Below, piece by piece: positions 17,462-28,064 of a DNA stretch of 64,000 nt. A program made the position numbers and the translations under genes. The stretch is taken from the NCBI RefSeq assembly GCF_002119685.1, contig NZ_CP021108.1, forward strand, positions 1,984,001 to 2,048,000. The letters are read 5' to 3'. This DNA comes from Bordetella genomosp. 8 (GTDB taxonomy: Bacteria > Pseudomonadota > Gammaproteobacteria > Burkholderiales > Burkholderiaceae_B). Below the pieces are notes generated by a model. That model did no database searches. It was not told the origin of the DNA and was given only the letters and a program-made list of their open reading frames with translations. Position 1 is the first letter of the stretch; each line of letters opens with the position of its first letter.

Positions 17462-17722
17462 ATGCTGGTGATTCGTCTGGCCCGCGGTGGGTCGAAAAAG
17501 CGTCCGTTCTATAACCTGGTGGCGACCGACTCGCGTAACCGCCGCGACGGCCGTTTTGTCGAACGCGTCGGCTTCTACAATCCCGTGGCCAGCGAAGGCA
17601 CGGAAAAGCTGCGTATCGCGCTGGATCGTGTGCAGTACTGGACCGGCAACGGCGCCCAGCTGTCGCCCGCCGTCGCCCGTCTGGTCAAGGACTATTCGGC
17701 CAAGGTTTCGGCCTCGGCCTGA
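17462..17722 (+). CDS. rpsP: 30S ribosomal protein S16
   Basis: An 86-residue S16 protein ([18 protein letters not shown]...), a component of the small ribosomal subunit needed for its assembly. The frame is open upstream to 17417, but that GC-poor stretch is the promoter and leader; the ATG at 17462 gives the conserved start. First gene of rpsP-rimM-trmD, 88 bases before rimM. Confidence 0.97.
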   Translation: MLVIRLARGGSKKRPFYNLVATDSRNRRDGRFVERVGFYNPVASEGTEKLRIALDRVQYWTGNGAQLSPAVARLVKDYSAKVSASA

Positions 17723-17810
17723 TAGCCCTGTTTGCCCAGACAGCGCGCTTTGCCTGTGAACAGGGCAGGGCATCTCGCCCTACGCCTGCTTCCATGACCC
17801 GCGCCGCGCA

Positions 17811-18530
17811 ATGAGCAACGCCGCTCCTCCCACGGTGGCACCCGCCGACCTGGTCGAGCTCGGGCGTATCGCCGCGGCCTACGGGGTCAAGGGCTGGGTC
17901 AAGATCCAGCCTCATTCGGCCGATGCGGATGTCCTGCTGTCCATCGCGGCAGCCGCGCATGCCACCTCAGCCGGTGCCTCATCCAGGTCCTCCAGGTCAT
18001 CCTCGCCTGAAAAGCCATCTTCCGCCGCGTCGGCTTCGACCTGGTGGTTGATGCGACCCGCGCTGCCCGGCACCGCCGCCGCGGCATCCGGCAAGACCTC
18101 TCCCGCGATCGCCTACGTCGTCAAGGCGGCGCGCGCGCACGGTTCGACCGTCGTCGCGCAACTGGCTGGCATCGACGATCGCGATCAAGCGGAAGCGCTG
18201 AAAGGCATGGCCGTCTGTGCGCCGCGCAGCGCTTTTCCCGCGCCCGAAGAGGACGAGTATTACTGGGTCGACCTGATCGGTTGCGCCCTGTATGGCGACG
18301 ACGACGGCACACCGGTCCTGCTGGGCGTCGTCGACGAAGTCCTGGATAACGGCGCGCACGCCGTGCTGAAGGTATTGCGCCAGGGCACCGGCCCGGCGGG
18401 AGACCCGCAACCCCTGCTCGACGCCAGGGGCCGCCGGGTCGAAATGCTCGTGCCTTTCGTCCAGGCCCACATCCGTGCCGTGGACCTGCAAGGCCGCCGC
18501 ATCGATAGCGACTGGCCGCTGGATTTCTGA
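17811..18530 (+). CDS. rimM: 16S rRNA processing protein RimM with an internal insertion
   Basis: RimM helps mature the head of the 30S subunit and binds S19. The N-terminal beta-barrel begins at [22 protein letters not shown], and the C-terminal PRC-barrel from about residue 145 ([12 protein letters not shown]). At 239 residues it is longer than usual for the family: between ADVLL (about 40) and the WWLMRP segment (about 78) there is a Ser/Ala-rich stretch ([20 protein letters not shown]) that falls in a loop of the first domain. Frame and flanking motifs are intact, so it is an insertion rather than a frameshift. It overlaps trmD by one base. Confidence 0.92.
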   Translation: MSNAAPPTVAPADLVELGRIAAAYGVKGWVKIQPHSADADVLLSIAAAAHATSAGASSRSSRSSSPEKPSSAASASTWWLMRPALPGTAAAASGKTSPAIAYVVKAARAHGSTVVAQLAGIDDRDQAEALKGMAVCAPRSAFPAPEEDEYYWVDLIGCALYGDDDGTPVLLGVVDEVLDNGAHAVLKVLRQGTGPAGDPQPLLDARGRRVEMLVPFVQAHIRAVDLQGRRIDSDWPLDF

Positions 18531-19297
18531 TGCGTTTCGACGTCCTTACCCTGTTCCCCGACATGTTCACGGTCGTACGGGACCTGGGAGTGACCGGCCG
18601 TGCGCACGGCCAAGGTAAATGGAACCTCCAGACCTGGAACCCGCGCGATTTCACCAGCGACGTCCATCGCACCGTGGACGATCGTCCTTACGGTGGCGGC
18701 CCGGGCATGGTGATGATGGCGGCGCCCCTGGCGGCCGCGGTGCAGGCCGCGCAGGCGCGCCGCGCCGCCGATGCGCTGCCTACGGCGCCGGTCATCCTGC
18801 TTTCCCCCACGGGTCGGCGTTTCGATCAGCCCCGCGCCCACGCACTTGCGGCCTCCGCCGGCGCGCTGCTCATCTGCGGGCGCTACGAAGGCGTGGACCA
18901 GCGCTTCATCGACCGCTATGTCGACGAGGAGCTTTCCCTGGGCGACTTCGTGCTTTCCGGCGGCGAGCTTGCCGCCCTGGCCGTGGTCGACGCCACGGTG
19001 CGCCTCTTGCCCGGCGTCCTGAACGACGACGAATCGGCCGTACAGGATTCCTTCAATCCCGCCTTGTCAGGCTTGTTGGACAGTCCGCACTACACGCGTC
19101 CGGAAGTCTATGACGGCGTGGCCGTGCCGGCGCCTTTGCTGTCGGGCCATCACGCCAACATCGCGCGCTGGCGCCGCGAACAATCCCTCCGCCTGACTGC
19201 CGAGCGGCGCCCCGACCTGATCGAGCTGGCGCGCGCGCGTGGGTGGCTGACGCCGCAGGACGAGCGCTTCCTGAAAACCTTGCTGGCCGGCGGCTAG
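18530..19297 (+). CDS. trmD: tRNA (guanine37-N1)-methyltransferase
   Basis: A 255-residue SPOUT methyltransferase that adds N1-methyl to G37 of tRNAs reading CNN codons, preventing +1 frameshifts. The trefoil-knot SAM site shows as [15 protein letters not shown] and [12 protein letters not shown]; the C-terminal domain holds [19 protein letters not shown]. Its ATG overlaps the rimM TGA by one base. The usual fourth gene, rplS, is not present; valS faces it from the opposite strand. Confidence 0.97.
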   Translation: MRFDVLTLFPDMFTVVRDLGVTGRAHGQGKWNLQTWNPRDFTSDVHRTVDDRPYGGGPGMVMMAAPLAAAVQAAQARRAADALPTAPVILLSPTGRRFDQPRAHALAASAGALLICGRYEGVDQRFIDRYVDEELSLGDFVLSGGELAALAVVDATVRLLPGVLNDDESAVQDSFNPALSGLLDSPHYTRPEVYDGVAVPAPLLSGHHANIARWRREQSLRLTAERRPDLIELARARGWLTPQDERFLKTLLAGG

Positions 19298-19371
19298 GGG
19301 CGGCGGTCCCAGGCCGCCGCCTATGGCGGCGATCAGGCCGAAGGCGCCGGCAGCGGCCGCCGGGCCATCAT

Positions 19372-19403
19372 GCCAGCAGCCCCTCAGGCCAGCAGCCCCT
19401 CAG
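19372..19403. repeat. tandem 16-bp duplication at the valS stop
   Basis: The unit GCCAGCAGCCCCTCAG occurs twice head to tail (19372-19387 and 19388-19403). The second copy contains the valS stop codon (TCA on this strand), so the duplication added a spare copy of the gene's end just downstream of it. Confidence 0.85.
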
Positions 19404-22276
19404 GTCGGCAGCTTGCCCCGTTGCTCGCGCACCTTGGTCAAGGTCTCGGAAAACTGCGCCAGCCGTGCCTTTTCCTGTTCCACCACGGCAGCCGGCGCCC
19501 GGTCGACGAAGCTCGCGTTCGACAGCTTGCCATTGGCCTTGGCGATTTCCCCTTCCAGCCGGGCAATCTCCTTGTCCAGCCGTGCGCGTTCCGCCACCAC
19601 GTCGATCTCGACATGCAGCATCAGGCGCGCGTCGCCGACCACCTGGACCGGCGCGCCGACGTCCGGCAACTGGTCCACCACGTCGACCTGCGTCAGCCGC
19701 GCCAGCGCCGCCAGGTAGGGGGCATTGCGCGACAGCAACTGTGCCGGTCCTTGCGCGATCAGCGGCACCTTCTGCGCGGGCGACAGATTCATCTCGCCGC
19801 GCAGGGCCCGCACCGCTTCGATCTGGGCCTTCAGTTCAGCTACGTCGGCCTCGGCCTGCTTGTCCACCGCCGCGGGGTTGGCGCGCGGATAGGGCTGTAC
19901 GCTGACGCTGTCCGGCATTCCCGCCTGCCGCTTGCCGGCCACCACCGACACCTTCTGCCAGAGCTCTTCGGTGATGAAGGGGATGATCGGGTGCGCCAGG
20001 CGCAGCACCACTTCCAGTACGCGGATGAGCGTGGCCCGGGTCGCCGCCTGCTGCGCCGGCGTACCGGTCTGCAGCTGCACCTTGGCGAGCTCCACGTACC
20101 AGTCGCAGTACTCGTCCCAGACGAAGCGATACAGGGCATTGGCGACGTTGTCGAAACGGTAATCGGCGAAGCCGCGCTCGACCTCCGCCTCCAGTTCCTG
20201 CAACTGGCTGACGATCCAGCGGTCGACGAAACTGGTTTCACCCGCCGCCGCCGCAAAATCGTGCCCTTCCGTGTTCATCAACACGAAGCGCGTGGCGTTC
20301 CACAGCTTGTTGCAGAAATTGCGATAGCCCTCGCAGCGCTTCAGGTCGAAGTTGATATTGCGCCCCAGCGTGGCATACGCCGACATGGTGAAGCGCAGGG
20401 CATCGGCGCCGTATGCGGGTATGCCTTCGGGGAATTGCTTGCGGGTCGCTTTTTCGATGCTGCCGGCCAGCTTGGGATTCATCAGGCCATAGGTGCGCTT
20501 GGCGACCAGCGTTTCGAGGTCGACGCCGTCGATCAGGTCCACCGGATCCAGCGTATTGCCCTTGGACTTGCTCATCTTCTGGCCTTCCGCGTCGCGGATC
20601 AGGCCGTGCATGTAGACGTGCCGGAAGGGGATCTGCCCCGTCAGGTGCATCGACATCATGATCATGCGGGCGACCCAGAAGAAGATGATGTCGAAGCCCG
20701 TCACCAGCACGCTGGACGGCAGGTAGCGTTCCATGTCCGGCGTCTTTTCCGGCCAGCCCAGGTCGGTGAACGGCACCAGCGCCGACGAGAACCAGGTGTC
20801 CAGTACGTCTTCGTCGCGCTCCAGCGGACCTTCGACGCCGGCCGCCCGGGCCTGCTCCAGCGCTTCCGCCTCGTCGTGGGCGACGAAGATGCTGCCGTCC
20901 TTGGCGTACCAGGCCGGAATCTGATGGCCCCACCACAATTGGCGCGAGATGCACCAGTCCTGGATGTTGTCCAGCCACTGGTTGTAGATCGTCGCCCAGT
21001 TTTCCGGATAGAACGTCACCCGGCCGTCCGCCACGGCGTCCAGCGCAACCTGGGTAATGCTCTTTCCGGGGTGCAGCGTGCCTTCCGGCGCCGGCTTGCT
21101 CATCGCCATGAACCACTGGTCGGTCAGCATGGGCTCCAGCACGACGCCGGTGCGGTCGCCCTTGGGCTGCATCATCTTGTGCTTTTCGACGCTCTTCAGG
21201 TAGCCGTTCGCCTCCAGTTCGGCGACCACGGCCTTGCGCGCCTCGTAACGTTCCAGGCCGCGGAACTGGGTCGGGCCGTTTTCATTGATGTGCGCATCGG
21301 GCGTGAAGATCACGATCAGCGGGAGGTCGTGCCGCAGCGCGCAGGCATAGTCGTTGAAGTCGTGGGCGCCGGTGATCTTCACCACGCCCGTGCCGAAATC
21401 CGGATCGACGAAATCGTCGGCGATGATGGGGATGTTGCGGTCGCACAGCGGCAGCTCCACCAGCTTGCCGACCAGGTGCTTGTAGCGCTCGTCGTCCGGG
21501 TGCACGCACAGCGCGCCGTCCGCCAGCATGGTTTCAGGCCGCGTCGTCGCGATGGTCATGCCGCGCAGCGTCACCGTGTTGCCCTCGCGATCGACGATGG
21601 TCTGGGGACCGTCGACGAAGGGGTATTCGATGCGCCACATGTAGCCCTCGGTTTCCTCGGACTGGACTTCCAGGTCGGAAACCGCGGTCAGCAGCTTGGG
21701 ATCCCAGTTCACCAGCCGCTTGCCGCGATAGATCAGCCCTTCGCGGTGCAGGCGCACGAAGGTTTCGATCACGCCGCGCGACATGCGGTCGTCCATCGTG
21801 AAGTATTCGCGCTTCCAGTCCGCGGACGCGCCCAGCCGGCGCACCTGGCTGGTGATGGTGTTGCCCGACTGCTGCTTCCACTCCCAGACCTTTTCCACGA
21901 ACTTTTCGCGGCCCAGGTCGTGGCGCGAAATCTGCTGCGCGTCCAGTTGGCGCTGGACGACGATCTGGGTGGCGATGCCGGCGTGGTCCGTCCCCGGTAT
22001 CAATACCGTGTCGTCGCCCAGCATGCGGTGGTAGCGCGTCAGCCCATCCATGATGGTCTGATTGAACGCATGCCCCATGTGCAATGTCCCAGTCACATTG
22101 GGTGGAGGAAACTGTATGGCGAAGCTGCCGGGCGTGCCCTGGGCGCCATCGACGTGCCGGCCGGCGGCGAAGTATCCGCGCCGATCCCATTCGGCGTACC
22201 AGCGCGCTTCGATCTCGGCGGGTTCGAAGCTCTTGGATAGTTCCTGCGACTCGTTCTGGGGTGCGGCTTTGTTCAT
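19400..22276 (-). CDS. valS: valyl-tRNA synthetase
   Basis: A 958-residue class I synthetase charging tRNA-Val, with editing of threonine. The HIGH motif is HMGH at 66-69 ([14 protein letters not shown]), the KMSKS motif lies near residue 565 ([10 protein letters not shown]), and a C-terminal coiled coil (about 890-950, rich in Arg/Glu/Lys) binds the tRNA elbow. Alone on the minus strand between trmD (convergent) and ndk (divergent). Confidence 0.97.
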   Translation of the reverse strand: MNKAAPQNESQELSKSFEPAEIEARWYAEWDRRGYFAAGRHVDGAQGTPGSFAIQFPPPNVTGTLHMGHAFNQTIMDGLTRYHRMLGDDTVLIPGTDHAGIATQIVVQRQLDAQQISRHDLGREKFVEKVWEWKQQSGNTITSQVRRLGASADWKREYFTMDDRMSRGVIETFVRLHREGLIYRGKRLVNWDPKLLTAVSDLEVQSEETEGYMWRIEYPFVDGPQTIVDREGNTVTLRGMTIATTRPETMLADGALCVHPDDERYKHLVGKLVELPLCDRNIPIIADDFVDPDFGTGVVKITGAHDFNDYACALRHDLPLIVIFTPDAHINENGPTQFRGLERYEARKAVVAELEANGYLKSVEKHKMMQPKGDRTGVVLEPMLTDQWFMAMSKPAPEGTLHPGKSITQVALDAVADGRVTFYPENWATIYNQWLDNIQDWCISRQLWWGHQIPAWYAKDGSIFVAHDEAEALEQARAAGVEGPLERDEDVLDTWFSSALVPFTDLGWPEKTPDMERYLPSSVLVTGFDIIFFWVARMIMMSMHLTGQIPFRHVYMHGLIRDAEGQKMSKSKGNTLDPVDLIDGVDLETLVAKRTYGLMNPKLAGSIEKATRKQFPEGIPAYGADALRFTMSAYATLGRNINFDLKRCEGYRNFCNKLWNATRFVLMNTEGHDFAAAAGETSFVDRWIVSQLQELEAEVERGFADYRFDNVANALYRFVWDEYCDWYVELAKVQLQTGTPAQQAATRATLIRVLEVVLRLAHPIIPFITEELWQKVSVVAGKRQAGMPDSVSVQPYPRANPAAVDKQAEADVAELKAQIEAVRALRGEMNLSPAQKVPLIAQGPAQLLSRNAPYLAALARLTQVDVVDQLPDVGAPVQVVGDARLMLHVEIDVVAERARLDKEIARLEGEIAKANGKLSNASFVDRAPAAVVEQEKARLAQFSETLTKVREQRGKLPT

Positions 22277-22362
22277 TACACGATTCCGGCTGACTGACGG
22301 CCCCCGGCCTGTTTTCCACGGGGCAAACCAGCGATTTTAAGATGTAGTCGCGAATCGCGCCG

Positions 22363-22371
22363 TGCTAGAAT
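22363..22371 (+). promoter_or_regulatory. extended -10 of the ndk promoter
   Basis: TGCTAGAAT (TAGAAT at 22366-22371) lies 51 bases before the ndk ATG, the same core as in front of rpsP and rpsU. The -35 region (around 22343) is weak, as expected for extended -10 promoters. Confidence 0.55.
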
Positions 22372-22421
22372 GTCCGGTTACTGTAAACCACGTAGAAGTC
22401 CCTGTTTTTATTGGAGTTTTC

Positions 22422-22859
22422 ATGTCGACCGTATCCGCCACCCAGCGTACCCTCTCCATCATCAAGCCCGACGCCGTGGCAAAGAACGTTATCGGCCAGA
22501 TCGTGGCCCGTTTCGAACAGGCCGGCCTGAAGGTCATCGCAGCGCGCATGCAGCAATTGTCGCGCACCGATGCCGAACGCTTCTACGCTGTCCACAAGGA
22601 ACGCCCCTTCTTCAAGGATCTGGTCGACTTCATGGTCTCCGGTCCGGTGTTCGTGCAGGTGCTGGAAGGTGAAGGCGCCATCGCCAAGAACCGCGACCTG
22701 ATGGGCGCCACCGATCCCAAGAAGGCCGCGCCGGGCACCATCCGCGCCGATTTCGCCGACAGCATCGACGCCAACGCCGTCCACGGTTCGGATGCGCCGG
22801 AAACCGCCGCCGTCGAAATCGCTTTCTTCTTCCCCGAAATCAACATCCACAGCCGCTGA
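22422..22859 (+). CDS. ndk: nucleoside diphosphate kinase
   Basis: Balances nucleoside triphosphate pools by phosphate transfer through a histidine. The catalytic H121 lies in [12 protein letters not shown], and the start [10 protein letters not shown] is diagnostic. The 145 residues are typical. The frame is open upstream to 22362, but that part is the promoter. The protein is 4 residues longer than usual at its start ([10 protein letters not shown]). It is followed 19 bases later by rlmN, a common arrangement in betaproteobacteria. Confidence 0.97.
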   Translation: MSTVSATQRTLSIIKPDAVAKNVIGQIVARFEQAGLKVIAARMQQLSRTDAERFYAVHKERPFFKDLVDFMVSGPVFVQVLEGEGAIAKNRDLMGATDPKKAAPGTIRADFADSIDANAVHGSDAPETAAVEIAFFFPEINIHSR

Positions 22860-22878
22860 TCGCGGTATTGCCGAAGTC

Positions 22879-24111
22879 ATGAACGAAAACGAACGTGTCA
22901 ATCTGCTGGGCCTGGATGGCGCCGAGCTGGCTGCCCTGGTGCAGCGCTGGGGCGGCAAGCCGTTCCGCGCCCGCCAGCTGCAGCGCTGGGTCCACCAGCG
23001 CGGCGCCGACACGTTCGACGTCATGACCGACCTGGCGCGCGATTTCCGCGCGCAGCTCGCGGATGCGTGCACCGTGCAGGCGCTGCCGGTCGTCACCGAG
23101 CAGAAGTCCACGGACGGCACCCGCAAATGGTTGTTCGACGTGGGGCAGGGCAATGCCATCGAAACCGTCTTCATCCCCGAAGACGATCGCGGCACGCTCT
23201 GCATTTCCAGCCAGGCCGGTTGCACCGTGGCCTGCCGCTTCTGTTCCACCGGCCACCAGGGCTTCAACCGCAACCTGCAGGCCAGTGAAATCATCGGCCA
23301 GCTGTGGTGGGCGCGCAAGGTCCTGGAAGGCGACCTGGCCAGCGCCCGCCTGCCGTCCGACAAGGCGGCCGCGGGGCAGCCGGATAGCCGTGTCATCAGC
23401 AACGTCGTCATGATGGGCATGGGCGAACCCCTGCTCAACTACGATCAGGTGCTGACCTCGCTGCGGCTCATGCTGGACGACAACGCCTACGGGCTGTCGC
23501 GCCGGCGCGTGACCGTATCGACCTCGGGCGTCGTGCCCATGATGGACCGCCTGGCGCGGGATTGCCCGGTGGCCCTGGCCGTATCGCTGCACGCGCCCAA
23601 CGATGCGCTGCGTGACGACCTGGTGCCGCTCAATCGCAAGTATCCGCTGGCGGAATTGCTGGCCGCGTGCAACCGTTACCTGGAACACGCGCCGCGCGAT
23701 TTCATCACTTTCGAATATGTCATGCTCGACGGCGTCAACGATGCCGACGAGCATGCGCGGGAATTGATCCGCATCGCCGCGCAAGTGCGCTGCAAGATCA
23801 ATCTCATCCCGTTCAATCCGTTCCCGCAGTCCGGCCTGAAGCGCTCGCCGTCGGCGCGCGTCCGGCTGTTCGCCCAGCGTCTGATGGACGCCGGCGTCGT
23901 CACGACCGTGCGCAAGACGCGCGGCGAAGACATCGACGCTGCCTGTGGCCAACTGGCCGGCGAAGTGCGCGACCGGACCCGCATCACCGAACGCATCGCT
24001 GCCCAAAGGCAGGCCATCCCCATCAAGCAGGTCAGCGCCGCTACGCCGGCGCGTCCCGCTGAACGGCGTATCGAGGTGCCGCGGGGAGCGGTTGCGCACC
24101 GACAGGAGTAG
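22879..24111 (+). CDS. rlmN: dual-specificity rRNA/tRNA adenine-C2 methyltransferase RlmN
   Basis: A 410-residue radical SAM enzyme that methylates C2 of A2503 in 23S rRNA and A37 in some tRNAs. The 4Fe-4S ligands are C115, C119 and C122 ([12 protein letters not shown]) and the methyl-carrying cysteine is C356 (IDAACGQ). The ATG at 22879 gives the family start; an upstream start at 22792 overlaps ndk. Last residues overlap the AGGAG ribosome site of the next gene. Confidence 0.97.
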   Translation: MNENERVNLLGLDGAELAALVQRWGGKPFRARQLQRWVHQRGADTFDVMTDLARDFRAQLADACTVQALPVVTEQKSTDGTRKWLFDVGQGNAIETVFIPEDDRGTLCISSQAGCTVACRFCSTGHQGFNRNLQASEIIGQLWWARKVLEGDLASARLPSDKAAAGQPDSRVISNVVMMGMGEPLLNYDQVLTSLRLMLDDNAYGLSRRRVTVSTSGVVPMMDRLARDCPVALAVSLHAPNDALRDDLVPLNRKYPLAELLAACNRYLEHAPRDFITFEYVMLDGVNDADEHARELIRIAAQVRCKINLIPFNPFPQSGLKRSPSARVRLFAQRLMDAGVVTTVRKTRGEDIDAACGQLAGEVRDRTRITERIAAQRQAIPIKQVSAATPARPAERRIEVPRGAVAHRQE

Positions 24112-24115
24112 TACA

Positions 24116-24610
24116 GTGAGCGAAAATGCCTCCACCCCCGTATCCATCGATCGCAACCTGGATCCGGCCGCGGAAAGCGCGGTGGGCGGTGCGCTGCGCG
24201 CGTTGCGCGTAAGCAAGGGCTGGTCGCTCGACGAAGTCGCCGGCCGCATCAAGTTCGCACCGCGCCAGATCGCCGCGCTGGAAGAAGAACGCTGGGCCGA
24301 TCTTCCCAAGGGCATTTCCCTGCGCGGACTGATCCGCAGCTATGCCCGCCTGCTCGGGGCTGACCCGGAAGCCATCATCGCGTCTCTGGAACCGCATATG
24401 CGGGGCACGGCGCCGGCCCGCCTCGCGACCCAGGGTGGCATGCACTCGCCGCGCGGCACGATGCCGGCCGAAGAAGAACGCAGTTCGTCGTCCTGGGGCT
24501 GGCTGATCGTGATCCTGCTGGTGATCGTGGCCGCCCTGGTCTATGGCGCCTGGCAGGGCTGGTTGCCCTCGCATTGGCTGCCGGGCTGGCTGTCTCGCTC
24601 GGGCCATTGA
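24116..24610 (+). CDS. RodZ-like helix-turn-helix membrane protein, short form
   Basis: A 164-residue protein starting at GTG (24116), seven bases after CAGGAG. Residues about 20-85 form an HTH_25 domain (GGALRALRVSKGWSLDEVAGRIK...) as in RodZ, which ties MreB to the membrane and supports rod shape. One membrane helix follows near residues 123-145. The periplasmic DUF4115 domain of full RodZ is missing: only about 15 residues follow the helix. It sits in the rodZ position between rlmN and ispG. It may be a natural short RodZ or a membrane-bound regulator. Confidence 0.75.
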   Translation: MSENASTPVSIDRNLDPAAESAVGGALRALRVSKGWSLDEVAGRIKFAPRQIAALEEERWADLPKGISLRGLIRSYARLLGADPEAIIASLEPHMRGTAPARLATQGGMHSPRGTMPAEEERSSSSWGWLIVILLVIVAALVYGAWQGWLPSHWLPGWLSRSGH

Positions 24611-24733
24611 TCGGGCGGCCCGGTCCGCCAACCGCCATGCAACGTACCGACAACGTACCGACATAGGGCCCCGCGGATGCCGGGCCCGCCTGGAAACCAG
24701 CATTACCACCATCACCGCGCTTCGACATTCGCC

Positions 24734-26020
24734 ATGCAAGAACCTTCACCGCCCTGCCAGGACCAAGCGCCACCGCCCGTGGGGGCGGAATCCCGCCATC
24801 CCACGCGCGGCGTGCGGGTGCGATGGAACGGCCGCGCCGTCACGATAGGGGGCGATGCGCCCGTGGTCGTGCAGTCCATGACCAATACCGATACCGCCGA
24901 CGCCATCGCCACCGCCATCCAGGTCCGCGACCTGGCGCAGGCGGGATCCGAGCTCGTCCGTATCACCGTCAACACGCCGGAAGCCGCGCGCGAAGTCCCC
25001 GCGATCCGCGAACAGCTCGACCGCATGGGCGTGGACGTGCCGCTGGTCGGCGACTTCCACTACAACGGCCACAAGCTGCTCACGCAGTTTCCGGAATGTG
25101 CCCAGGCGCTGTCGAAGTACCGCATCAACCCGGGCAACATGGGCGGCGGCAAAAAGCGCGACGACAACTTCGCGCAGATGATCGAAGTGGCCTGCCGCCA
25201 TGACAAGCCCGTGCGCATCGGCGTGAATTGGGGCAGCCTGGACCATGAACTCATGGCCCGCAAGATGGATGAAAACAACCAGCGCGCGACCCCCTGGGAG
25301 GCGCAGGCCGTGATGCGCGACGCGTTGGTGGTGTCCGCCATCAGCAACGCCCGCCGCGCCGAGGAACTCGGCCTGGCTGGCGACAGGATCATTCTTTCCT
25401 GCAAGGTCAGCCACGTGCAGGACCTGATCGCCGTCTATCGCGATCTTTCGGCGCGCTGCGACTATCCGCTGCATCTGGGCCTGACGGAAGCCGGCATGGG
25501 CAGCAAGGGCATCGTGGCGTCGACCGCGGCGCTGGCCGTCCTGCTGCAGGAAGGCATCGGCGATACCATCCGCATTTCGCTCACGCCGGAACCGGGAGGC
25601 GACCGCACGCGCGAAGTCGTGGTGGCCCAGGAAATCCTGCAAAGCATGGGGCTGCGCGCGTTCACGCCCATGGTGGTGGCGTGCCCGGGTTGCGGCCGCA
25701 CCAGCAGCACCGTATTCCAGGAGCTGGCCGACAGCATCCAGTCGTATCTGCGACGCCAGATGCCGCTCTGGCGCACCCGCTATCCCGGCGTCGAAAGCAT
25801 GAACGTCGCCGTCATGGGCTGCGTGGTCAACGGGCCGGGTGAAAGCCGCCACGCCGACATCGGCATCAGCCTGCCCGGTACCGGCGAAGTCCCCGCTGCT
25901 CCGGTGTTCGTCGACGGCGAACGCACCGTGACGCTCAAGGGCGACCATATCGCCGAGGAATTCCAGGCTATCGTCGAAAACTACGTGGCGCGCCGCTACG
26001 GTTCGCAGGTTTCACAATAA
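24734..26020 (+). CDS. ispG: 4-hydroxy-3-methylbut-2-enyl diphosphate synthase (IspG)
   Basis: Catalyses the penultimate step of the MEP isoprenoid pathway with a 4Fe-4S cluster. Ligands are in [10 protein letters not shown] and [10 protein letters not shown]. The N-terminal TIM barrel starts at [20 protein letters not shown]. The ATG at 24734 gives 428 residues, normal for the family; a start at 24677 adds a His/Pro-rich leader. Followed by hisS after 53 bases. Confidence 0.96.
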   Translation: MQEPSPPCQDQAPPPVGAESRHPTRGVRVRWNGRAVTIGGDAPVVVQSMTNTDTADAIATAIQVRDLAQAGSELVRITVNTPEAAREVPAIREQLDRMGVDVPLVGDFHYNGHKLLTQFPECAQALSKYRINPGNMGGGKKRDDNFAQMIEVACRHDKPVRIGVNWGSLDHELMARKMDENNQRATPWEAQAVMRDALVVSAISNARRAEELGLAGDRIILSCKVSHVQDLIAVYRDLSARCDYPLHLGLTEAGMGSKGIVASTAALAVLLQEGIGDTIRISLTPEPGGDRTREVVVAQEILQSMGLRAFTPMVVACPGCGRTSSTVFQELADSIQSYLRRQMPLWRTRYPGVESMNVAVMGCVVNGPGESRHADIGISLPGTGEVPAAPVFVDGERTVTLKGDHIAEEFQAIVENYVARRYGSQVSQ

Positions 26021-26073
26021 AAGTAAAGGGTAGGCGCGCTGCCGCGGACGTCTCCGCGGGCGCGCATCACGAC

Positions 26074-27342
26074 ATGACGCAAGCTTTCCAGAAAGTGGCC
26101 GCCATACGCGGCATGAACGACGTGCTGCCCGGTGACGGCGCGCGTTGGGAACAGTTCGAGGAAATCGTCCGGAACTGGCTGCATGGCTATGGCTACCGCA
26201 ACGTCCGCACGCCGGTCCTGGAACACACGCGGCTGTTCGCGCGCGGCATCGGCGAAGTCACCGACATCGTCGAAAAGGAGATGTACACCTTCACCGACGC
26301 GCTCAATGGCGACTCGCTGACCATGCGGCCCGAAATGACCGCCGGCATCGTGCGCGCGTCCATCGAACACAATATGCTGTACGACCGTCCGCACCGCGTG
26401 TATTCGCTGGGCCCGGTCTTCCGCCACGAGCGTCCGCAGCGTGGCCGCTATCGCCAGTTCCACCAGATCGACGTCGAAGCACTGGGCTTTGCCGGTCCCG
26501 ACGTGGACGCCGAACTCATCGTCATGCTGGCGCGGCTGTGGAAGCTGCTGGGCCTGACCGATGTGCGGCTCGAGCTGAATTCCCTGGGCCAGCCGGCCGA
26601 ACGCGCGGCCCACCGGGCGGCCTTGATCGAGCACCTGGAAAAGCATCGCGACGTCCTCGACGAAGACGGGCAGCGCCGCATGTACAGCAACCCGCTGCGC
26701 GTGCTGGACACCAAGAATCCCGCCATGCAGGCGATGGCCGACAGCGCGCCGCGCCTGTTCGATTTCCTGGGCGACGAATCGCGCGCGCATTTCGACGGCG
26801 TGCGGCAGCTGCTGGACGATGCCGGCATCGGCTATCGCCTGAATCCGCGGCTGGTGCGGGGCCTGGACTACTACAACCTGACCGTTTTCGAATGGGTCAC
26901 GGACCGCCTCGGGGCACAGGGCACCGTGTGCGGCGGCGGGCGCTACGACGGGCTGATCGAACTCCTGGGTGGCAAGCCCGCGCCGGCGGTCGGCTTCGCC
27001 ATCGGCATGGAGCGCCTGCTCGACCTGTGGGCGCAGACCGTCCCGGCCGAGCCCGTGCCCGAATGCGAGGTGTACGTCGTGCACCAGGGCGCCGACGCAC
27101 AGCGCTTGGCCGCCAAAGTGGGCGAACAGCTGCGCGACGCCGGACTTTCCGTTATCGTCCACGCCGGCGCGGCCAGCTTCAAGTCGCAGTTCAAGCGTGC
27201 GGACGGCAGCGGCGCCCGGGTTGCGGTTATCCTTGGCGCCGACGAAGTGGCGGCTGGCACGGCCAGCGTCAAGGCTTTGCGCGGGGATGCCGAGCAGCGC
27301 CAGGTGCCCCTGGCGGAACTGGCCCAGGCGCTGCGGGGCTGA
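26074..27342 (+). CDS. hisS: histidyl-tRNA synthetase
   Basis: A 422-residue class II synthetase. The [15 protein letters not shown] start, motif 2 ([19 protein letters not shown]) and the histidine motifs [15 protein letters not shown] and GGRYDGL are all present, followed by the anticodon-binding domain from about residue 330. Part of the ispG-hisS-yfgM-bamB-der run. Confidence 0.97.
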   Translation: MTQAFQKVAAIRGMNDVLPGDGARWEQFEEIVRNWLHGYGYRNVRTPVLEHTRLFARGIGEVTDIVEKEMYTFTDALNGDSLTMRPEMTAGIVRASIEHNMLYDRPHRVYSLGPVFRHERPQRGRYRQFHQIDVEALGFAGPDVDAELIVMLARLWKLLGLTDVRLELNSLGQPAERAAHRAALIEHLEKHRDVLDEDGQRRMYSNPLRVLDTKNPAMQAMADSAPRLFDFLGDESRAHFDGVRQLLDDAGIGYRLNPRLVRGLDYYNLTVFEWVTDRLGAQGTVCGGGRYDGLIELLGGKPAPAVGFAIGMERLLDLWAQTVPAEPVPECEVYVVHQGADAQRLAAKVGEQLRDAGLSVIVHAGAASFKSQFKRADGSGARVAVILGADEVAAGTASVKALRGDAEQRQVPLAELAQALRG

Positions 27343-27420
27343 CAGCCTGGCCGCCGGCCCGGCAATACCTGGCAACCCCTCCGGTTATGAAACGTTGATG
27401 CGGCAGGACAAGTAAAAAGC

Positions 27421-28059
27421 ATGGCATACGATCTCGAAGAACAGGAAAAACTGGACGCCCTGAAGGCGTGGTGGGCCCGTTACGGCCTGCTGGTCGCCAT
27501 CGTCGTCGCAGCGGCCGCCGTGGCCTACGGCGGCTGGATGGGATGGCAGGCCTGGCAGGCGCATTCCAGCCGCCAGGCCATGGGCTATTTCGAAGCGCTG
27601 GAAGACGCTGCGCGGCTGGGGGGCGCCGACGCCACCGCGCGCATCAAGGCGGCCGCCAGCACCTTGCGCAATGACTACCCCAACACCGGCTATGCCGGCC
27701 GTGGCGTGCTCGTCGCCGCCCAGGCCTTGCAGGCGCAGAACGACCTGCAGGGCGCGCGCGAACAGCTCGAATGGCTGGCGGCCCAGCGCAAGCAGCCGGC
27801 GCTGCAGCCGGTGGCCAAGCTCCGTCTGGCGGGCCTGCTGCTGGATCAGAAGCAATACGACGCCGCGCTGGCCCAATTGCAGGATCCGCCCCCCGCTTTC
27901 GCGGCGCTGTACGCCGATCGCCGTGGCGACATCCTCGCGGCCCAGGGCAAGGTCCAGGAAGCGCGCGCCGCATGGCAGAGCGCCATCGATGGCCTGGGTC
28001 CGGCCAACTCCCTGACCCCCGTCGTGCGCCTGAAACTCGATGCCCTGACCGGAGCCTGA
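27421..28059 (+). CDS. yfgM: YfgM-like membrane-anchored TPR protein (UPF0070)
   Basis: A 212-residue protein with an N-terminal cytoplasmic stub (AYDLEEQEKLDALKAWW), one membrane helix at about 20-42 and a periplasmic TPR-like domain. In E. coli YfgM works with PpiD and the Sec translocon in handing on outer-membrane proteins. Its place directly before bamB, 5 bases away, is the conserved one. Confidence 0.9.
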   Translation: MAYDLEEQEKLDALKAWWARYGLLVAIVVAAAAVAYGGWMGWQAWQAHSSRQAMGYFEALEDAARLGGADATARIKAAASTLRNDYPNTGYAGRGVLVAAQALQAQNDLQGAREQLEWLAAQRKQPALQPVAKLRLAGLLLDQKQYDAALAQLQDPPPAFAALYADRRGDILAAQGKVQEARAAWQSAIDGLGPANSLTPVVRLKLDALTGA

Positions 28060-28064
28060 TTCCG

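Noticed and set aside
19370..22240. 956-codon open frame on the plus strand opposite valS
   Set aside because: Antisense shadow of valS, which has all class I synthetase motifs.
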